This document shows, one piece after another, positions 15,517 to 24,313 of a stretch of 40,988 nucleotides of DNA. This DNA comes from Enterococcus canintestini (lineage in GTDB: Bacteria; Bacillota; Bacilli; Lactobacillales; Enterococcaceae). The DNA lies in contig NZ_JXKG01000009.1 of the NCBI RefSeq assembly GCF_001885735.1, positions 1 through 40,988 on the forward strand, read 5' to 3'. Within the stretch, counting starts at the first letter, position 1. Every line of letters starts with the position of its first letter. Below the pieces are notes generated by a model. It saw only the letters and a list, made by a program, of their open reading frames with translations. It was not told the origin of the DNA and made no database searches. The translations under genes and the position numbers were made by a program.

Positions 15517-17439
15517 TTAAATTTTATCAAAGTTTTGATAGAGATACTGTAGGTCTGCCATCTCACGACAAATTTTAGTACCGATATTAGTTGCTTTGAC
15601 TTTGGTTCGATTGGGTACTTCTGCCACTAAACGCTTGACTGAAATAATATCAGTACCATTTATTACCGCATCCGTGACAGATGTAAATGGTTGGTGGGCG
15701 GCTAATTGCATCCCATAGCTATTTGACAATAAAGTATAGCCAGCGATGCCGGTAGTTTTTTGATAACTTTTGGCGTATCCGCCATCAATGACAATTAGTT
15801 TACTATTGGCTTTAATTGGATCTTCGCCCTTTTTTTCTTTGACTGGGGTGTGACCGTTAATAATATGACCGTAATCAGGCAAGTCAAATTCTGCTAATAA
15901 CTCTTGACAAATGGTTTCGTCATTACGCAAAGTGTAATAGGCATTTTTCTTTTCGCGATGTGTTTTTTTGTCGGCGATATAGTAGCGTTCAAATGTCGTC
16001 ATAGCTTCTTTACCAAATAAAGAAGAACGCTCGCCAGTCCATAAATACCACAACATATCTGTTGCTAAATCAAAATGACAATGAGGATTTTGATAACTTT
16101 TTCGTACTTGTTCTTCATAAAAATCTAATAGGCTCTTGCCGGCGTAGTTCTGACCATTAATACGGAGTGATTTTAAATCACCATTTTCATGTAGTGGAAT
16201 ACAGCCGTGAAATAATAAATTGCCGTTGTAACACAAATACATCGCACCCGCTTCTATTAAAAAGTCCATGTGGCGTTTTAATTTTTCAGATGCTTGGATT
16301 GAAGTCAAAAGCCGTGTAACTAAGTTTTCTTCTTCTAGTGTTAAAGCTAGCGGATTAAGTGGATCAATTGTTGGCGCTTGAAAATCAATGAGCGGGTATT
16401 TTTGCCCCTGCAATGTAATTGTTTGGTTAGTGTAGTCAATAAAGGTTAGCATATTACGCTGATCTAATAGAAATTCTGGTCGCCGTTCAATTAATTGCCC
16501 TTCTAGTTTAAATTGTAAAATTGCTGTTGCTTGTTGCATCTGATTTAATAAAATTTGCTCGCTTTTTGAAAACTCGTGAATGTTTTCAGCTTTAACATTA
16601 AACGCAGTTTTGGGCTGATAATATTTTTGGGCATAGTTTGCTAATGGTCGTAAATTGATGCCATAGCGTTCCTCTAAAATATCTAAATTGCCATAGCGAG
16701 AAGAAATACGGAGCAAATTCATCACCGCCACAGGAGAACCCGCCACAGCTGCTAGCCAAACAATATCATGATTGCCCCACTGAATATCGACAGAAGGTAA
16801 AGTGCACAGTCGTTCCATAATAAAATCAGGTTTTGGGCCACGATCGTAAATATCGCCTACGACATGCAGATGGTCTACCACTAGTCGCTGAATAGTTTTA
16901 GCTAGGGCAGTAATCAGTGCAGGAGCTTGATTTAAAGTAATAATACGCTGAATAATCGTCGCAAAATAATCAACTTTATCTTTTTTAGTATCAACCTCAG
17001 TTAATAATTCTTCAATGATATAAGCAAATTGAGGCGGGAGGGCTTTTCTCACTTTAGAACGGGTGTATTTACGCCCAGCGTAATTGGTAACTTGTAAAAG
17101 ATAAGGAATATTTTCTTCATAATAAGCAATTAACTCTGTGTTTGTTAAGGTGGCTTTTTGTAAAGCCAGTTTTTCTTCGGGATAGTAAATGAGTGTACAT
17201 AAATCGCGAATGGGAACATTCGGGTCAGCTTGAAAACACTCTTTGACTTTTTCTTTTACACTACCTGAACCATTGCGCAAGACATGATCAAAGGCATCAA
17301 ATTCACCATGAAGATCACTAACAAAATGTTCTGTTCCTTTTGGTAGTTGTACAATTGCTTCTAAATTGATGAGCTCTGTTAAAACTTGTTCTTTTTGGGG
17401 AAATTTTTCTTTTAGTAGTTGATAGTACTTTTCTTCCAA
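15517..17439 (-). CDS. fbp: Fructose-1,6-bisphosphatase class III
   Basis: Gluconeogenic phosphatase converting fructose 1,6-bisphosphate to fructose 6-phosphate in the cytoplasm. It belongs to the Firmicutes-type class III, a calcineurin-like metallophosphatase fold. Visible metal motifs are DLHGEFDAFDHVLRNGSG, GDIYDRGPKPD and GNHD, then INGHTPVKEKKGEDP near the C-terminus. An upstream ATG at 17472 opens the frame, but GGAGG lies seven bases before the in-frame TTG at 17437-17439, so I start there (640 residues, normal for the class). A fair promoter reads TATACA (17486-17491, minus), 17 bases, TATATT (17463-17468). A palindrome just upstream of the -35 suggests regulation shared with the divergent exporter gene. 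Confidence 0.93.
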   Translation of the reverse strand: MEEKYYQLLKEKFPQKEQVLTELINLEAIVQLPKGTEHFVSDLHGEFDAFDHVLRNGSGSVKEKVKECFQADPNVPIRDLCTLIYYPEEKLALQKATLTNTELIAYYEENIPYLLQVTNYAGRKYTRSKVRKALPPQFAYIIEELLTEVDTKKDKVDYFATIIQRIITLNQAPALITALAKTIQRLVVDHLHVVGDIYDRGPKPDFIMERLCTLPSVDIQWGNHDIVWLAAVAGSPVAVMNLLRISSRYGNLDILEERYGINLRPLANYAQKYYQPKTAFNVKAENIHEFSKSEQILLNQMQQATAILQFKLEGQLIERRPEFLLDQRNMLTFIDYTNQTITLQGQKYPLIDFQAPTIDPLNPLALTLEEENLVTRLLTSIQASEKLKRHMDFLIEAGAMYLCYNGNLLFHGCIPLHENGDLKSLRINGQNYAGKSLLDFYEEQVRKSYQNPHCHFDLATDMLWYLWTGERSSLFGKEAMTTFERYYIADKKTHREKKNAYYTLRNDETICQELLAEFDLPDYGHIINGHTPVKEKKGEDPIKANSKLIVIDGGYAKSYQKTTGIAGYTLLSNSYGMQLAAHQPFTSVTDAVINGTDIISVKRLVAEVPNRTKVKATNIGTKICREMADLQYLYQNFDKI

Positions 17440-17493
17440 ATTAACACCTCCGTCATTATAATAATATAGCAAATCATTTTATTTATGTATAGG

Positions 17494-17511
17494 TGTAAAA
17501 GTCTTTTTACA
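17494..17511. promoter_or_regulatory. Inverted repeat between fbp and the ArAE gene
   Basis: TGTAAAA (17494-17500) and TTTTACA (17505-17511) flank four bases and sit immediately upstream of the predicted fbp -35. An overlapping TTACA...TGTAA pair lies beside it (about 17507-17523) and touches the predicted rightward -35 (17520-17525). Confidence 0.4.
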
Positions 17512-17519
17512 TTGGTGAT

Positions 17520-17548
17520 GTAACATAAAATCTAGTTATTGGTATAGT
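17520..17548 (+). promoter_or_regulatory. Candidate promoter of the ArAE gene leader
   Basis: GTAACA (17520-17525), 17 bases, TATAGT (17543-17548). Its leader would contain a nine-codon ORF, ATG at 17575 to TGA at 17604 (MLAKNRKEL), preceded by AGAGGTGA. A second possible -10, TATAAT, lies at 17643-17648 nearer the gene. Confidence 0.35.
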
Positions 17549-17678
17549 TGATTTAAAAAGAGGTGAGATAAATAATGTTGGCTAAAAATAGAAAAGAACT
17601 CTGAAAGAACAAGGGAGGGATTCATTACAACTGTTTTTCCAGTATAATAAAAGAAAAATTATAAAAAGGAGACGGTAA

Positions 17679-18713
17679 ATGAATCTATTAACGAAAAATA
17701 CTTGGCAACAACATTTAGGTTATGCTGCAAAAATTGGAATTGGTAGCGCACTGGCGATTTTATTGGCAGAACTATTGGGTTTAAATTTTGCCGCTTCTGC
17801 GGGAATTATTACACTGTTGACAATCTCTACCACGAAAGTCCAAACATGGCGCTTATGTTTGCAACGCTTAGGGACTTTTTTAATCACTGTTTTTTTAGCA
17901 TTTTTAATTCAACCGATCCAACATTTAGAATGGATTAGTTATGGTATTATTTTAGTTTTGCTGACATTTGGTTTAAGTGCGCGGAACTTATTACCGACAC
18001 TGTCTGTTAATGCTGTTGTTTTGACCCATTTAATGGCCAAAAGCACACTGACCATCAATGCTATCACCAATGAACTTTGGCTATTAGTAATTGGGTTGTT
18101 AATTGCCATTGTCGTTAATCACTTCCAGCATTATGAAAGTCAAAAAAAGTATTTAAACTATTGTCGCCAGACGAGTGAAAAAAAATTCAAACTCGTTTTT
18201 GAAAAATTGGCTGCTTACTTAGCAGATAGCCAGTTACAAAACCATGTCTGGGATGATATTATCAGCTTAGAAAAAGAGCTGCATAACTACACCCAAGCGG
18301 CCTTTGCTTATCAGCAAAATCGCTTGCCAATAAGCGATGATTTTTATTTGGATTATTTTGAAATGCGGACGCAACAATGTAATGTATTGCATAATCTCCA
18401 TTATGAAATAAAAAAATTGCGTTTAATTAAAAGTGATTCGGCAGTGATTGTCGCATTTTTGAATGAAATTGCGCTACATTTTGGCGAAATGAGCCAGCCG
18501 ATTCATCAGTTACAGATGGTGGATCAGTTGGTGCAAAAAATTGAAGAGACCCCTTTACCTCAAACGAAAGAAGAGTTTTTACGTAAAGCGCGTCTGTATC
18601 ATATTTTAATGGATTTAGAAGAATTTCTAATCTTCAAAAAACGCTTTTTACAAAAGCATCATCCGGAAAAAGTTGCTGCTTATGAAGCTGCTCAACTAGC
18701 CACAGAAGAATAA
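17679..18713 (+). CDS. Aromatic acid exporter family protein (ArAE/DUF939 type)
   Basis: A 344-residue membrane protein. The first half (1-150) has about five to six hydrophobic segments typical of the ArAE_1 domain (IGIGSALAILLAELLGLNFAASAGIITLL; TWRLCLQRLGTFLITVFLAFL). The second half is a soluble helical C-terminal domain, as in the ArAE_1_C architecture. Family members are proposed exporters of aromatic carboxylic acids and similar compounds, but few have been tested. The ATG follows AAGGAG at good spacing. It is a single gene, divergent from fbp and ended by a terminator at 18720-18769. A short upstream ORF in the leader may be regulatory. Confidence 0.8.
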   Translation: MNLLTKNTWQQHLGYAAKIGIGSALAILLAELLGLNFAASAGIITLLTISTTKVQTWRLCLQRLGTFLITVFLAFLIQPIQHLEWISYGIILVLLTFGLSARNLLPTLSVNAVVLTHLMAKSTLTINAITNELWLLVIGLLIAIVVNHFQHYESQKKYLNYCRQTSEKKFKLVFEKLAAYLADSQLQNHVWDDIISLEKELHNYTQAAFAYQQNRLPISDDFYLDYFEMRTQQCNVLHNLHYEIKKLRLIKSDSAVIVAFLNEIALHFGEMSQPIHQLQMVDQLVQKIEETPLPQTKEEFLRKARLYHILMDLEEFLIFKKRFLQKHHPEKVAAYEAAQLATEE

Positions 18714-18719
18714 TTAATG

Positions 18720-18769
18720 TAGACTTGGTAGCCAAATTTTTTTGTGTTTGCCAAGTCTATTTTATTTTT
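18720..18769 (+). terminator. Terminator after the ArAE gene
   Basis: TAGACTTGG (18720-18728) pairs with CCAAGTCTA (18751-18759), loop 22 bases, followed by a T-rich run. Confidence 0.7.
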
Positions 18770-18863
18770 GACAGATCAGAGTGTTCATCGCATTTTGAAT
18801 CGTTAAAAAACGACTAAAAAGTTTTTTTATTGACTGAAATATCAGAAAATTCAAATGTTTATA

Positions 18864-18892
18864 TTGACGAACGCGTCGGAATCCTTTATGAT
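18864..18892 (+). promoter_or_regulatory. Promoter of the metQNI T-box leader
   Basis: TTGACG (18864-18869), exactly 17 bases, TATGAT (18887-18892). The start site would be near 18899, just ahead of T-box stem I. Another TTGACT at 18830-18835 lacks a matching -10. Confidence 0.7.
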
Positions 18893-18899
18893 AGCTACC

Positions 18900-19179
18900 A
18901 ATAACACAAATGCGATGATAAGATAAGTACAGATGATGCGTTTTAAAGAGAGCTTCGGCTGGTGAAAAGAAGTAGACAAGGCATCTGGAAAATGGTCTTT
19001 GAGCAAGAAACTGTGAGTTTTTAAACGAGCAGTTAACGGGAGTGCCCGTTATAGCACGGTAGTATGAACACGTACTACGATGAGATCAGATGAAATATCT
19101 GATGAATAAAGGTGGTAACACGGAAGCTTGTGCTCTCGTCCTTATTTTGCTTAAGCAAAATAAGGACGAGAGTTTTTTT
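18900..19179 (+). promoter_or_regulatory. T-box leader, methionine (AUG) specifier
   Basis: The T-box sequence AAAGGTGGTAACACGG at 19108-19123 is the tRNA acceptor-end binding motif. Stem I features precede it: AGATAAGTACAGATG, AGAGAG and the distal GGTGAAAA loop. CAGATG pairs with CATCTG, and the specifier loop then reads GAAAATGG with the Met codon ATG at 18992-18994 followed by a purine. The terminator is an 18-bp perfect stem (19133-19150 with 19155-19172) plus seven T. Uncharged tRNA-Met should stabilise the antiterminator and switch on the methionine transporter genes. The codon assignment fits the downstream metQNI. Confidence 0.9.
19133..19179 (+). terminator. T-box regulated terminator
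   Basis: CTCTCGTCCTTATTTTGC, loop TTAA, perfect complement, then seven T (19173-19179). Confidence 0.9.
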
Positions 19180-19230
19180 ATTGCTGAAGAGTTTTTACAC
19201 ATAAGGGAAATTAAAAAAGGAGGAAAAAAG

Positions 19231-20073
19231 ATGAAATTGAAAAAGATTGTAACAGGGGTTATTACTTTAGGAACACTTATCACTCTAGGGGCTTGTGGTA
19301 ACGGAAATCAAAAAACAGGACAAACCGCTTCTAGTGATGGAATAAAAGAAGTGGTAGTGGGAGTAGCGCCAGGTCCTTATGGCGATATGGTGACTGAGGT
19401 TATTTCACCTTTGATTGAAAAAGATGGATTTAAATTAACTACTAAACTATTTAATGATTATGTACAGCCTAACAAAGCTCTTGCGGCGAAACAAATTGAT
19501 GCGAATTTATTTCAACATACGGCTTACCTTGAAAAATTTTCAGCCGATAACAAATTAGATTTGTCCGCTATTGGTACAGTACCTACGTTAGGAATGGGGA
19601 TTTATTCTAAAAAAATAACCAGTTTAGCAGATGTAAAAGCTGGGTCGACTGTAGCTATTGCAAATGATGCTTCTAACTTAGCGCGAACATTACAATTATT
19701 AGCGGCTAATAATTTGGTTACGATTAAAGACGATATTGATGAAACAAAGGCGACAGTAGATGATATCGCGGAAAATCCTAAAAATTTGGAATTTAAAACT
19801 TTAGATGCAGCTCAATTGGCGCGTGCACTTGATACAGTGGATTTAGCGTTAGTACCGGGAAATTTTGCATGGGCGGCAAAACTAGATCCGGCTGATGCAT
19901 TGGCATTAGAAAAATTAAAAGAAGAATATAAAAATGTTTTTGTTGTGCGCACTGCTGATAAAGATAATAAGTTGGCAAAAGCAATAAAGACAGCTTTAAC
20001 CAGTCAAGCATTTAAAGATGCCATTGCTAAATCAGATTTTAAAGACTTTGACAAACCAGCTGATTGGCAATAA
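19231..20073 (+). CDS. metQ: Methionine ABC transporter substrate-binding lipoprotein
   Basis: NlpA/MetQ-family lipoprotein anchored outside the membrane that captures methionine, often the D isomer too, for the MetNI permease. The N-terminus MKLKKIVTGVITLG is a lipoprotein signal ending in the lipobox LGAC with C22 as the lipidated residue. The mature 258 residues carry family segments such as VVVGVAPGPYGDM, LFNDYVQPNKAL and DANLFQHTAYLE. The frame is open back into the T-box, but AAAGGAGG (19217-19223) fixes the ATG at 19231. It is the first gene after the methionine T-box and is followed at 27 bases by metN. Confidence 0.93.
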   Translation: MKLKKIVTGVITLGTLITLGACGNGNQKTGQTASSDGIKEVVVGVAPGPYGDMVTEVISPLIEKDGFKLTTKLFNDYVQPNKALAAKQIDANLFQHTAYLEKFSADNKLDLSAIGTVPTLGMGIYSKKITSLADVKAGSTVAIANDASNLARTLQLLAANNLVTIKDDIDETKATVDDIAENPKNLEFKTLDAAQLARALDTVDLALVPGNFAWAAKLDPADALALEKLKEEYKNVFVVRTADKDNKLAKAIKTALTSQAFKDAIAKSDFKDFDKPADWQ

Positions 20074-20100
20074 AGGTCTTAAGAAAGGACAATTTTTAGT

Positions 20101-21120
20101 ATGGATAAAATCATTTTAGAGCATGTCACAGTTAACTTTAGTCAGAAAAAAAAGCATTTTGCTGCGGTAGATGACGTTAGTCTTACTATTAAACAAGGCG
20201 AGATTTTTGGTGTAGTGGGACTTAGTGGGGCTGGTAAAAGTACTTTAATTCGTACTTTGAATTTACTACAACGACCAAGTGCTGGGAGCATAAAAATTGA
20301 TGGTGTGGAAATTACACAACTACCAGCCGATAAAGTACGTAAATTGCGACAAAAAATTGGCATGATCTTTCAACATTTTAATTTAATCAATAATAAAACA
20401 GTCGGAGAAAATATTGCGTTTGCACTAAAAGCGGGAAATTACAAGCAAGCACTTCCTGAGCGTGTGAAGGAATTATTAGATTTAGTCGACTTAGGCGACA
20501 AAATTGACAGTTATCCTAATCAATTATCTGGTGGACAAAAGCAACGGATTGGCATTGCGCGGGCATTAGCAAATAACCCAGAAATTTTACTCTGTGATGA
20601 AGCTACTAGTGCTTTGGATGTTGAGACAACCGAAGAAATATTACGAATTTTAGCAGATATTAATCAAAAATTGGGAATTACGATTGTTTTTATTACCCAC
20701 GAATTAGAAGTTGCCAAAAAATTGTTTCATCGGATGGCTGTAATGGAAAATGGTAAGGTGGTAGAAGCGGATTCTACCTATAATATCTTTGCTAATCCCA
20801 AGGCGGCTATCACAAAAAAATTAGTTGGACGTTATTTAAATCTACAATTACCAAATGAACTTTTACCAGATTTATCTAAAGGACGACTGGTTGAATTGCG
20901 TTATCAAGGTAAGAGTACATTAACGCCATTAATTACTGACGTTTCAAAAGAATTTGATGTGGCAATCTCAATTATTCATGGGAAAATTGAATATATTCAA
21001 AATGATGTAATTGGTATTTTATTAGTATATTTAACCGGTGATAAAAATGCTGTAGAACAATCTTTTTTACGATTATCTCAAAAAGTATTTGCTGCAAAAG
21101 AAATTAAGGAGGCAATTTAA
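20101..21120 (+). CDS. metN: Methionine ABC transporter ATP-binding protein
   Basis: Cytoplasmic ATPase of the MetNI importer, 339 residues. Walker A is GLSGAGKST (about 41-49), the Q-loop region MIFQHFNLI, signature LSGGQKQRIGIARAL, Walker B ILLCDEATSALD and switch His in ITHELEV. The C-terminal part (about 245-339) is the NIL/ACT-like domain that in MetN proteins binds methionine and inhibits transport when internal methionine is high. Its stop overlaps the metI start by one base (TAATG), which indicates translational coupling. Control is by the upstream T-box at transcription and by the NIL domain at the protein level (the latter from family knowledge). Confidence 0.93.
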   Translation: MDKIILEHVTVNFSQKKKHFAAVDDVSLTIKQGEIFGVVGLSGAGKSTLIRTLNLLQRPSAGSIKIDGVEITQLPADKVRKLRQKIGMIFQHFNLINNKTVGENIAFALKAGNYKQALPERVKELLDLVDLGDKIDSYPNQLSGGQKQRIGIARALANNPEILLCDEATSALDVETTEEILRILADINQKLGITIVFITHELEVAKKLFHRMAVMENGKVVEADSTYNIFANPKAAITKKLVGRYLNLQLPNELLPDLSKGRLVELRYQGKSTLTPLITDVSKEFDVAISIIHGKIEYIQNDVIGILLVYLTGDKNAVEQSFLRLSQKVFAAKEIKEAI

Positions 21121-21779
21121 TGGCAGAAACAATCGAAATTTTACAAAATCATTTGCCTAAAGCATTGGCAGACACTTTTTATATGGTGGCTGTTGCAACT
21201 ATCATTGGTGTTATTGTAGGAGGATTAATTGGGTTACTGCTATTTTTGGCGAGTAATAGTTTATTTCATCAAAATATTATCCTACATAAAACAGTTGGTT
21301 TTTTAGTCAATGCTATTCGTTCATTACCATTTTTGATTTTACTTGTCACTTTAATTCCTTTTTTAGCTGCAATTTTAGGAGATCCTTATACACCAACTGG
21401 AGCTGCTATTTCACTGTCGATTGCTGCTATCCCTTTTTTTGCCCGCGTTGCCGAAGGAGCTTTTACTGAAGTAGATGCAGGTACCTTGGAGGCAAGTGTT
21501 GCACAAGGCGCTACGACTAAGCAAATTGTAGTAGGAGTTATTATTCCTGAAAGTCTACCTGGGTTAATTCGCGGTGTTGTTTTAACTATTATTAGTTTAT
21601 TAGGATATTCTGCAATGGTAGGTACAATTGGGGCAGGAGGTATTGGAGACTTAGCAATTCAATACGGTTATTATCGCTATGAAACATTTGTTTTAATTAT
21701 TATTATTTTGCTACTAGTGGTCGTCGTTCAACTCATTCAATGGGGTGGGGATCGCTTAGCACAATATTTTACCCGTTAA
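21120..21779 (+). CDS. metI: Methionine ABC transporter permease
   Basis: Integral membrane subunit of 219 residues with five predicted hydrophobic segments, the normal MetI size. The EAA coupling loop that contacts MetN is visible as LEASVAQGATTKQIVVGVIIPESLPG. The segment NAIRSLPFLILLVTLIPF is typical of the family. The ATG overlaps the metN stop codon. The next gene, a FAD-linked oxidoreductase, begins about 31 bases after its stop with no terminator between, so the methionine T-box probably controls that gene as well. Confidence 0.92.
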   Translation: MAETIEILQNHLPKALADTFYMVAVATIIGVIVGGLIGLLLFLASNSLFHQNIILHKTVGFLVNAIRSLPFLILLVTLIPFLAAILGDPYTPTGAAISLSIAAIPFFARVAEGAFTEVDAGTLEASVAQGATTKQIVVGVIIPESLPGLIRGVVLTIISLLGYSAMVGTIGAGGIGDLAIQYGYYRYETFVLIIIILLLVVVVQLIQWGGDRLAQYFTR

Positions 21780-21810
21780 GTTTTAAACTTCAAATAAGGA
21801 AGTGAAAGAA

Positions 21811-23127
21811 GTGGATAAGAACGTACCAGCAGTATATTTACAAAATAAAATAACTGGAGAAATTGGTAATGCAGCGGGAATTTTTTATCCTACTAACACA
21901 GCTGAAGTTGTTGAATGTGTTAAAACAGTAAATGAAAAAAAACAAAAATTAATTACGATTGGCGGTTTTACTGGTTTAACCGGTGCCACTTTTGCCAGCC
22001 AAGGTGAAGTCTTGGTTTGTTTAAAGCAAATGCGACAAATTATTGAACTGGATCAAAAAACATTAACATTAACCGTTCAAGCGGGAGTAACGTTAGCAGA
22101 AATTCAGACTTATCTAGAACAAACACCATACTTCTATGCACCAGATCCTGGTTCAAAAGAGGCAACTATTGGTGGAACGGCGGCTACAAATGCTGGTGGA
22201 ATGCGGGCGATAAAATATGGAGTTACTCGTGATAACATCAGGGGAATGGAAGTCGTATTAGCGGATGGAACACTTATTTTAGTCGGTGGTTTAAATAATA
22301 AAGCCAGTTCTGGTTATGACTTAAAGGACTTGTTTATTGGCTCAGAAGGAACGCTTGGGATTATTACCAAGTTGCAACTGAAATTACGGCCAAGACCTGT
22401 TACAACACAAAGCGTATTAATTGGATTTAACGACTTAAATGAGTTGGCACCAGCTGTTTATCAAATTTTAGCTTCTAGTGTGACGCCGACTGCTTTAGAA
22501 TTTTTTGAAAAAAGTGGCTTAGCCTTTGCTAGTAACTTGTTGGAAATTCCTTTACCCAATGTAGCTGGGGATGCTTTTTTGTTATTAACGGTTGATGGAA
22601 GTGCTAAGGAGTGCCAAGAACAAATTGAAAATTTAAAAAAAATACTAAAAGACGCAACAATTAGGGCATTTAACGTTTTAAACGAAAAAGAAGCAAAAGA
22701 AATTTGGCAACTACGAGGAGCGATTGTTTCTGGCGTCGAAGCAATCAGTATCCAAGAGCCACTAGATATTGTGGTGCCAATTAATCAAATTACCACGACT
22801 ATTTTATATATGAAAAAACTAGCGCAACAATTAGAATTAGCAGGTGTATTCTTCGGTCATGCTGGTGATGGTAATATTCATGCGTGTATTATGAGACAAA
22901 ACTTAAGTGACTCCCTTTGGCAAAAACGTTTGGAAAGCTTTTTAAATCAGTTATACCGTGAAATTGCAGCAAGAGGTGGCTTGCCTTCTGCCGAACATGG
23001 AATTGGTTTATTAAAGAAAAAATATTTCATGGAAAATCTTTCACCAGCTAAATTGAAACTCATGCAACAAATTAAGGCAACTTTTGATCCGTTAGGAGTG
23101 TTAAATCCTGGCAAAATATTTGATTAA
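21811..23127 (+). CDS. FAD-binding oxidoreductase, GlcD / D-2-hydroxyacid dehydrogenase type
   Basis: Flavoprotein of 438 residues. The N-terminal FAD_binding_4 domain contains TIGGFTGLTGATFAS and DPGSKEATIGGTAATNAGG; the C-terminal FAD-oxidase_C domain contains GHAGDGNIHACI and the closing AEHGIGLLKKKYF. The family oxidises D-2-hydroxy acids (glycolate, D-lactate and others) to 2-oxo acids. A GTG at 21802 overlaps the ribosome site AAGGAAG (21796-21802), so the GTG at 21811, eight bases away, is preferred. It is the fourth gene of the T-box metQNI unit. That suggests, without proving, a substrate related to methionine, for example its 2-hydroxy analogue. A terminator follows. Confidence 0.82.
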   Translation: MDKNVPAVYLQNKITGEIGNAAGIFYPTNTAEVVECVKTVNEKKQKLITIGGFTGLTGATFASQGEVLVCLKQMRQIIELDQKTLTLTVQAGVTLAEIQTYLEQTPYFYAPDPGSKEATIGGTAATNAGGMRAIKYGVTRDNIRGMEVVLADGTLILVGGLNNKASSGYDLKDLFIGSEGTLGIITKLQLKLRPRPVTTQSVLIGFNDLNELAPAVYQILASSVTPTALEFFEKSGLAFASNLLEIPLPNVAGDAFLLLTVDGSAKECQEQIENLKKILKDATIRAFNVLNEKEAKEIWQLRGAIVSGVEAISIQEPLDIVVPINQITTTILYMKKLAQQLELAGVFFGHAGDGNIHACIMRQNLSDSLWQKRLESFLNQLYREIAARGGLPSAEHGIGLLKKKYFMENLSPAKLKLMQQIKATFDPLGVLNPGKIFD

Positions 23128-23135
23128 CTTTGATT

Positions 23136-23162
23136 GTGTCTCCACTTGTGAGACACTTTTTT
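23136..23162 (+). terminator. Terminator after the metQNI-oxidoreductase operon
   Basis: GTGTCTC (23136-23142) pairs with GAGACAC (23150-23156), then six T. Confidence 0.8.
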
Positions 23163-23318
23163 GTGGTTAATTTCCAGCTAACTAACAAAAAATGTCATTT
23201 TAAGAGATAATTTTATTTTTTTTTACCGAAAAAGTGATAAAATGCATGTTGATAGTTTGTTTTACGATAATTGGTTTAATTAAGACGTTTGTTATTTGAA
23301 AGCAAAAAGGGATATCAT

Positions 23319-23347
23319 TTGCGACCAGACTAATTTCTAAGTACAAT
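23319..23347 (+). promoter_or_regulatory. Promoter of the VOC gene
   Basis: TTGCGA (23319-23324), 17 bases, TACAAT (23342-23347), 27 bases before the start codon. An earlier extended -10 (TGATAAAAT at 23235-23243) is an alternative. Confidence 0.5.
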
Positions 23348-23374
23348 AGGCTTGTCGGAAGGGGAGTAAAGAAA

Positions 23375-24211
23375 ATGGCTGAATTTGCACTATCGGCGGC
23401 GGGGCTTGAAACCGTGGCGTTACGCGTGAAAAATCGGAACCTAATGATTGAATTTTACCGAGATATTATTGGTTTTAATTTGAAAAGAGAAGAAAATGAG
23501 TTGGCAATCTTTGGCACAGCTAAAGATAAGAATGATTTGTTATGGTTGGAAGAAAGTCCTTATGCACAAGACCACACTGGTGAAATAAAAAAACTTAAAC
23601 GTTTGTGTTTGGTGATTCCTTCTGAAAAAGAGATGGCAGATTTAGCACAACGGCTCTTACAAGCCAACTATCCTATTGAAGATGCTTTAACTGCAAACGA
23701 AGCATCTGGGATTTTAGTGGAGGATCCAGAAGGTAATCAGTTAGAAATTTATTTTGGCTCTAAAAATACCCATCAAAATCCGGTGGCGTTAAATCTAGTT
23801 GCATTGGCGCAAAAGGCGACTGGGGAATTTCCTCGCTTATCAGGTGGCGTTCACTTTGACAAAATTCATTTAAATACTAGTCGACTAAACGAACAACAAG
23901 ACTTTTTGGAAAATGTCATTGGCTTGAAGGTTCAAGATGAAACCAGTGGTATTTTAGCGCTTAATGGTGGTAATTTCCACGTGGGATTATCAACAGGGCA
24001 AGGCGGTACATTAGATCTTGCCACAGATGATGTGTTGGGTTTAGACTTCTTGCAATTTCGCGTTCCACAAGCAGATATCTTCGCTTTAGCGGACCATTTA
24101 GAAAAGCTGAGGGTTGAATTCTTTATTGATCACAAAAAGCAAATTATTACCGTTTATGATCCTACTGGTATTGAATGGTGGTTTGTGAGCGAGGAAAAGA
24201 AACGACATTAA
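23375..24211 (+). CDS. VOC family protein (glyoxalase / CatE-like, two domains)
   Basis: Cytoplasmic protein of 278 residues made of two vicinal-oxygen-chelate modules: about 8-130 (ETVALRVKNRNLMIEFYRD ... LVEDPEGNQLEIYFG) and about 155-275 (FDKIHLNTSRLNEQQDFLENVIG ... ITVYDPTGIEWWFV). The size resembles CatE-type extradiol dioxygenases. However, at the first-strand positions where metal-binding histidines usually sit, the sequence has T (ETVAL) and K (DKIHL). Metal-dependent activity is therefore uncertain, and the glutamates in the last strands alone cannot decide it. The ATG follows GGGGAG. It is a single gene with its own promoter and a good terminator. Substrate unknown. Confidence 0.78.
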   Translation: MAEFALSAAGLETVALRVKNRNLMIEFYRDIIGFNLKREENELAIFGTAKDKNDLLWLEESPYAQDHTGEIKKLKRLCLVIPSEKEMADLAQRLLQANYPIEDALTANEASGILVEDPEGNQLEIYFGSKNTHQNPVALNLVALAQKATGEFPRLSGGVHFDKIHLNTSRLNEQQDFLENVIGLKVQDETSGILALNGGNFHVGLSTGQGGTLDLATDDVLGLDFLQFRVPQADIFALADHLEKLRVEFFIDHKKQIITVYDPTGIEWWFVSEEKKRH

Positions 24212-24220
24212 GCAATTTTT

Positions 24221-24248
24221 AAATCTGGACAGATGTCCAGATTTTTTT
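24221..24248 (+). terminator. Terminator after the VOC gene
   Basis: AAATCTGGAC (24221-24230), loop AGAT, GTCCAGATTT (24235-24244), T run to 24248. Confidence 0.85.
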
Positions 24249-24313
24249 GTTCTTATGGTTATCCCTGCTATTTTTTAGGATTTTATGGAAGGTTTAAATG
24301 TTATAGAAAATAA

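Noticed and set aside
19090-19230. N-terminal extension of the metQ reading frame into the T-box
   Set aside because: The extension covers the T-box motif and terminator and removes the lipoprotein signal from the N-terminus. AAAGGAGG and the lipobox fix the start at 19231.
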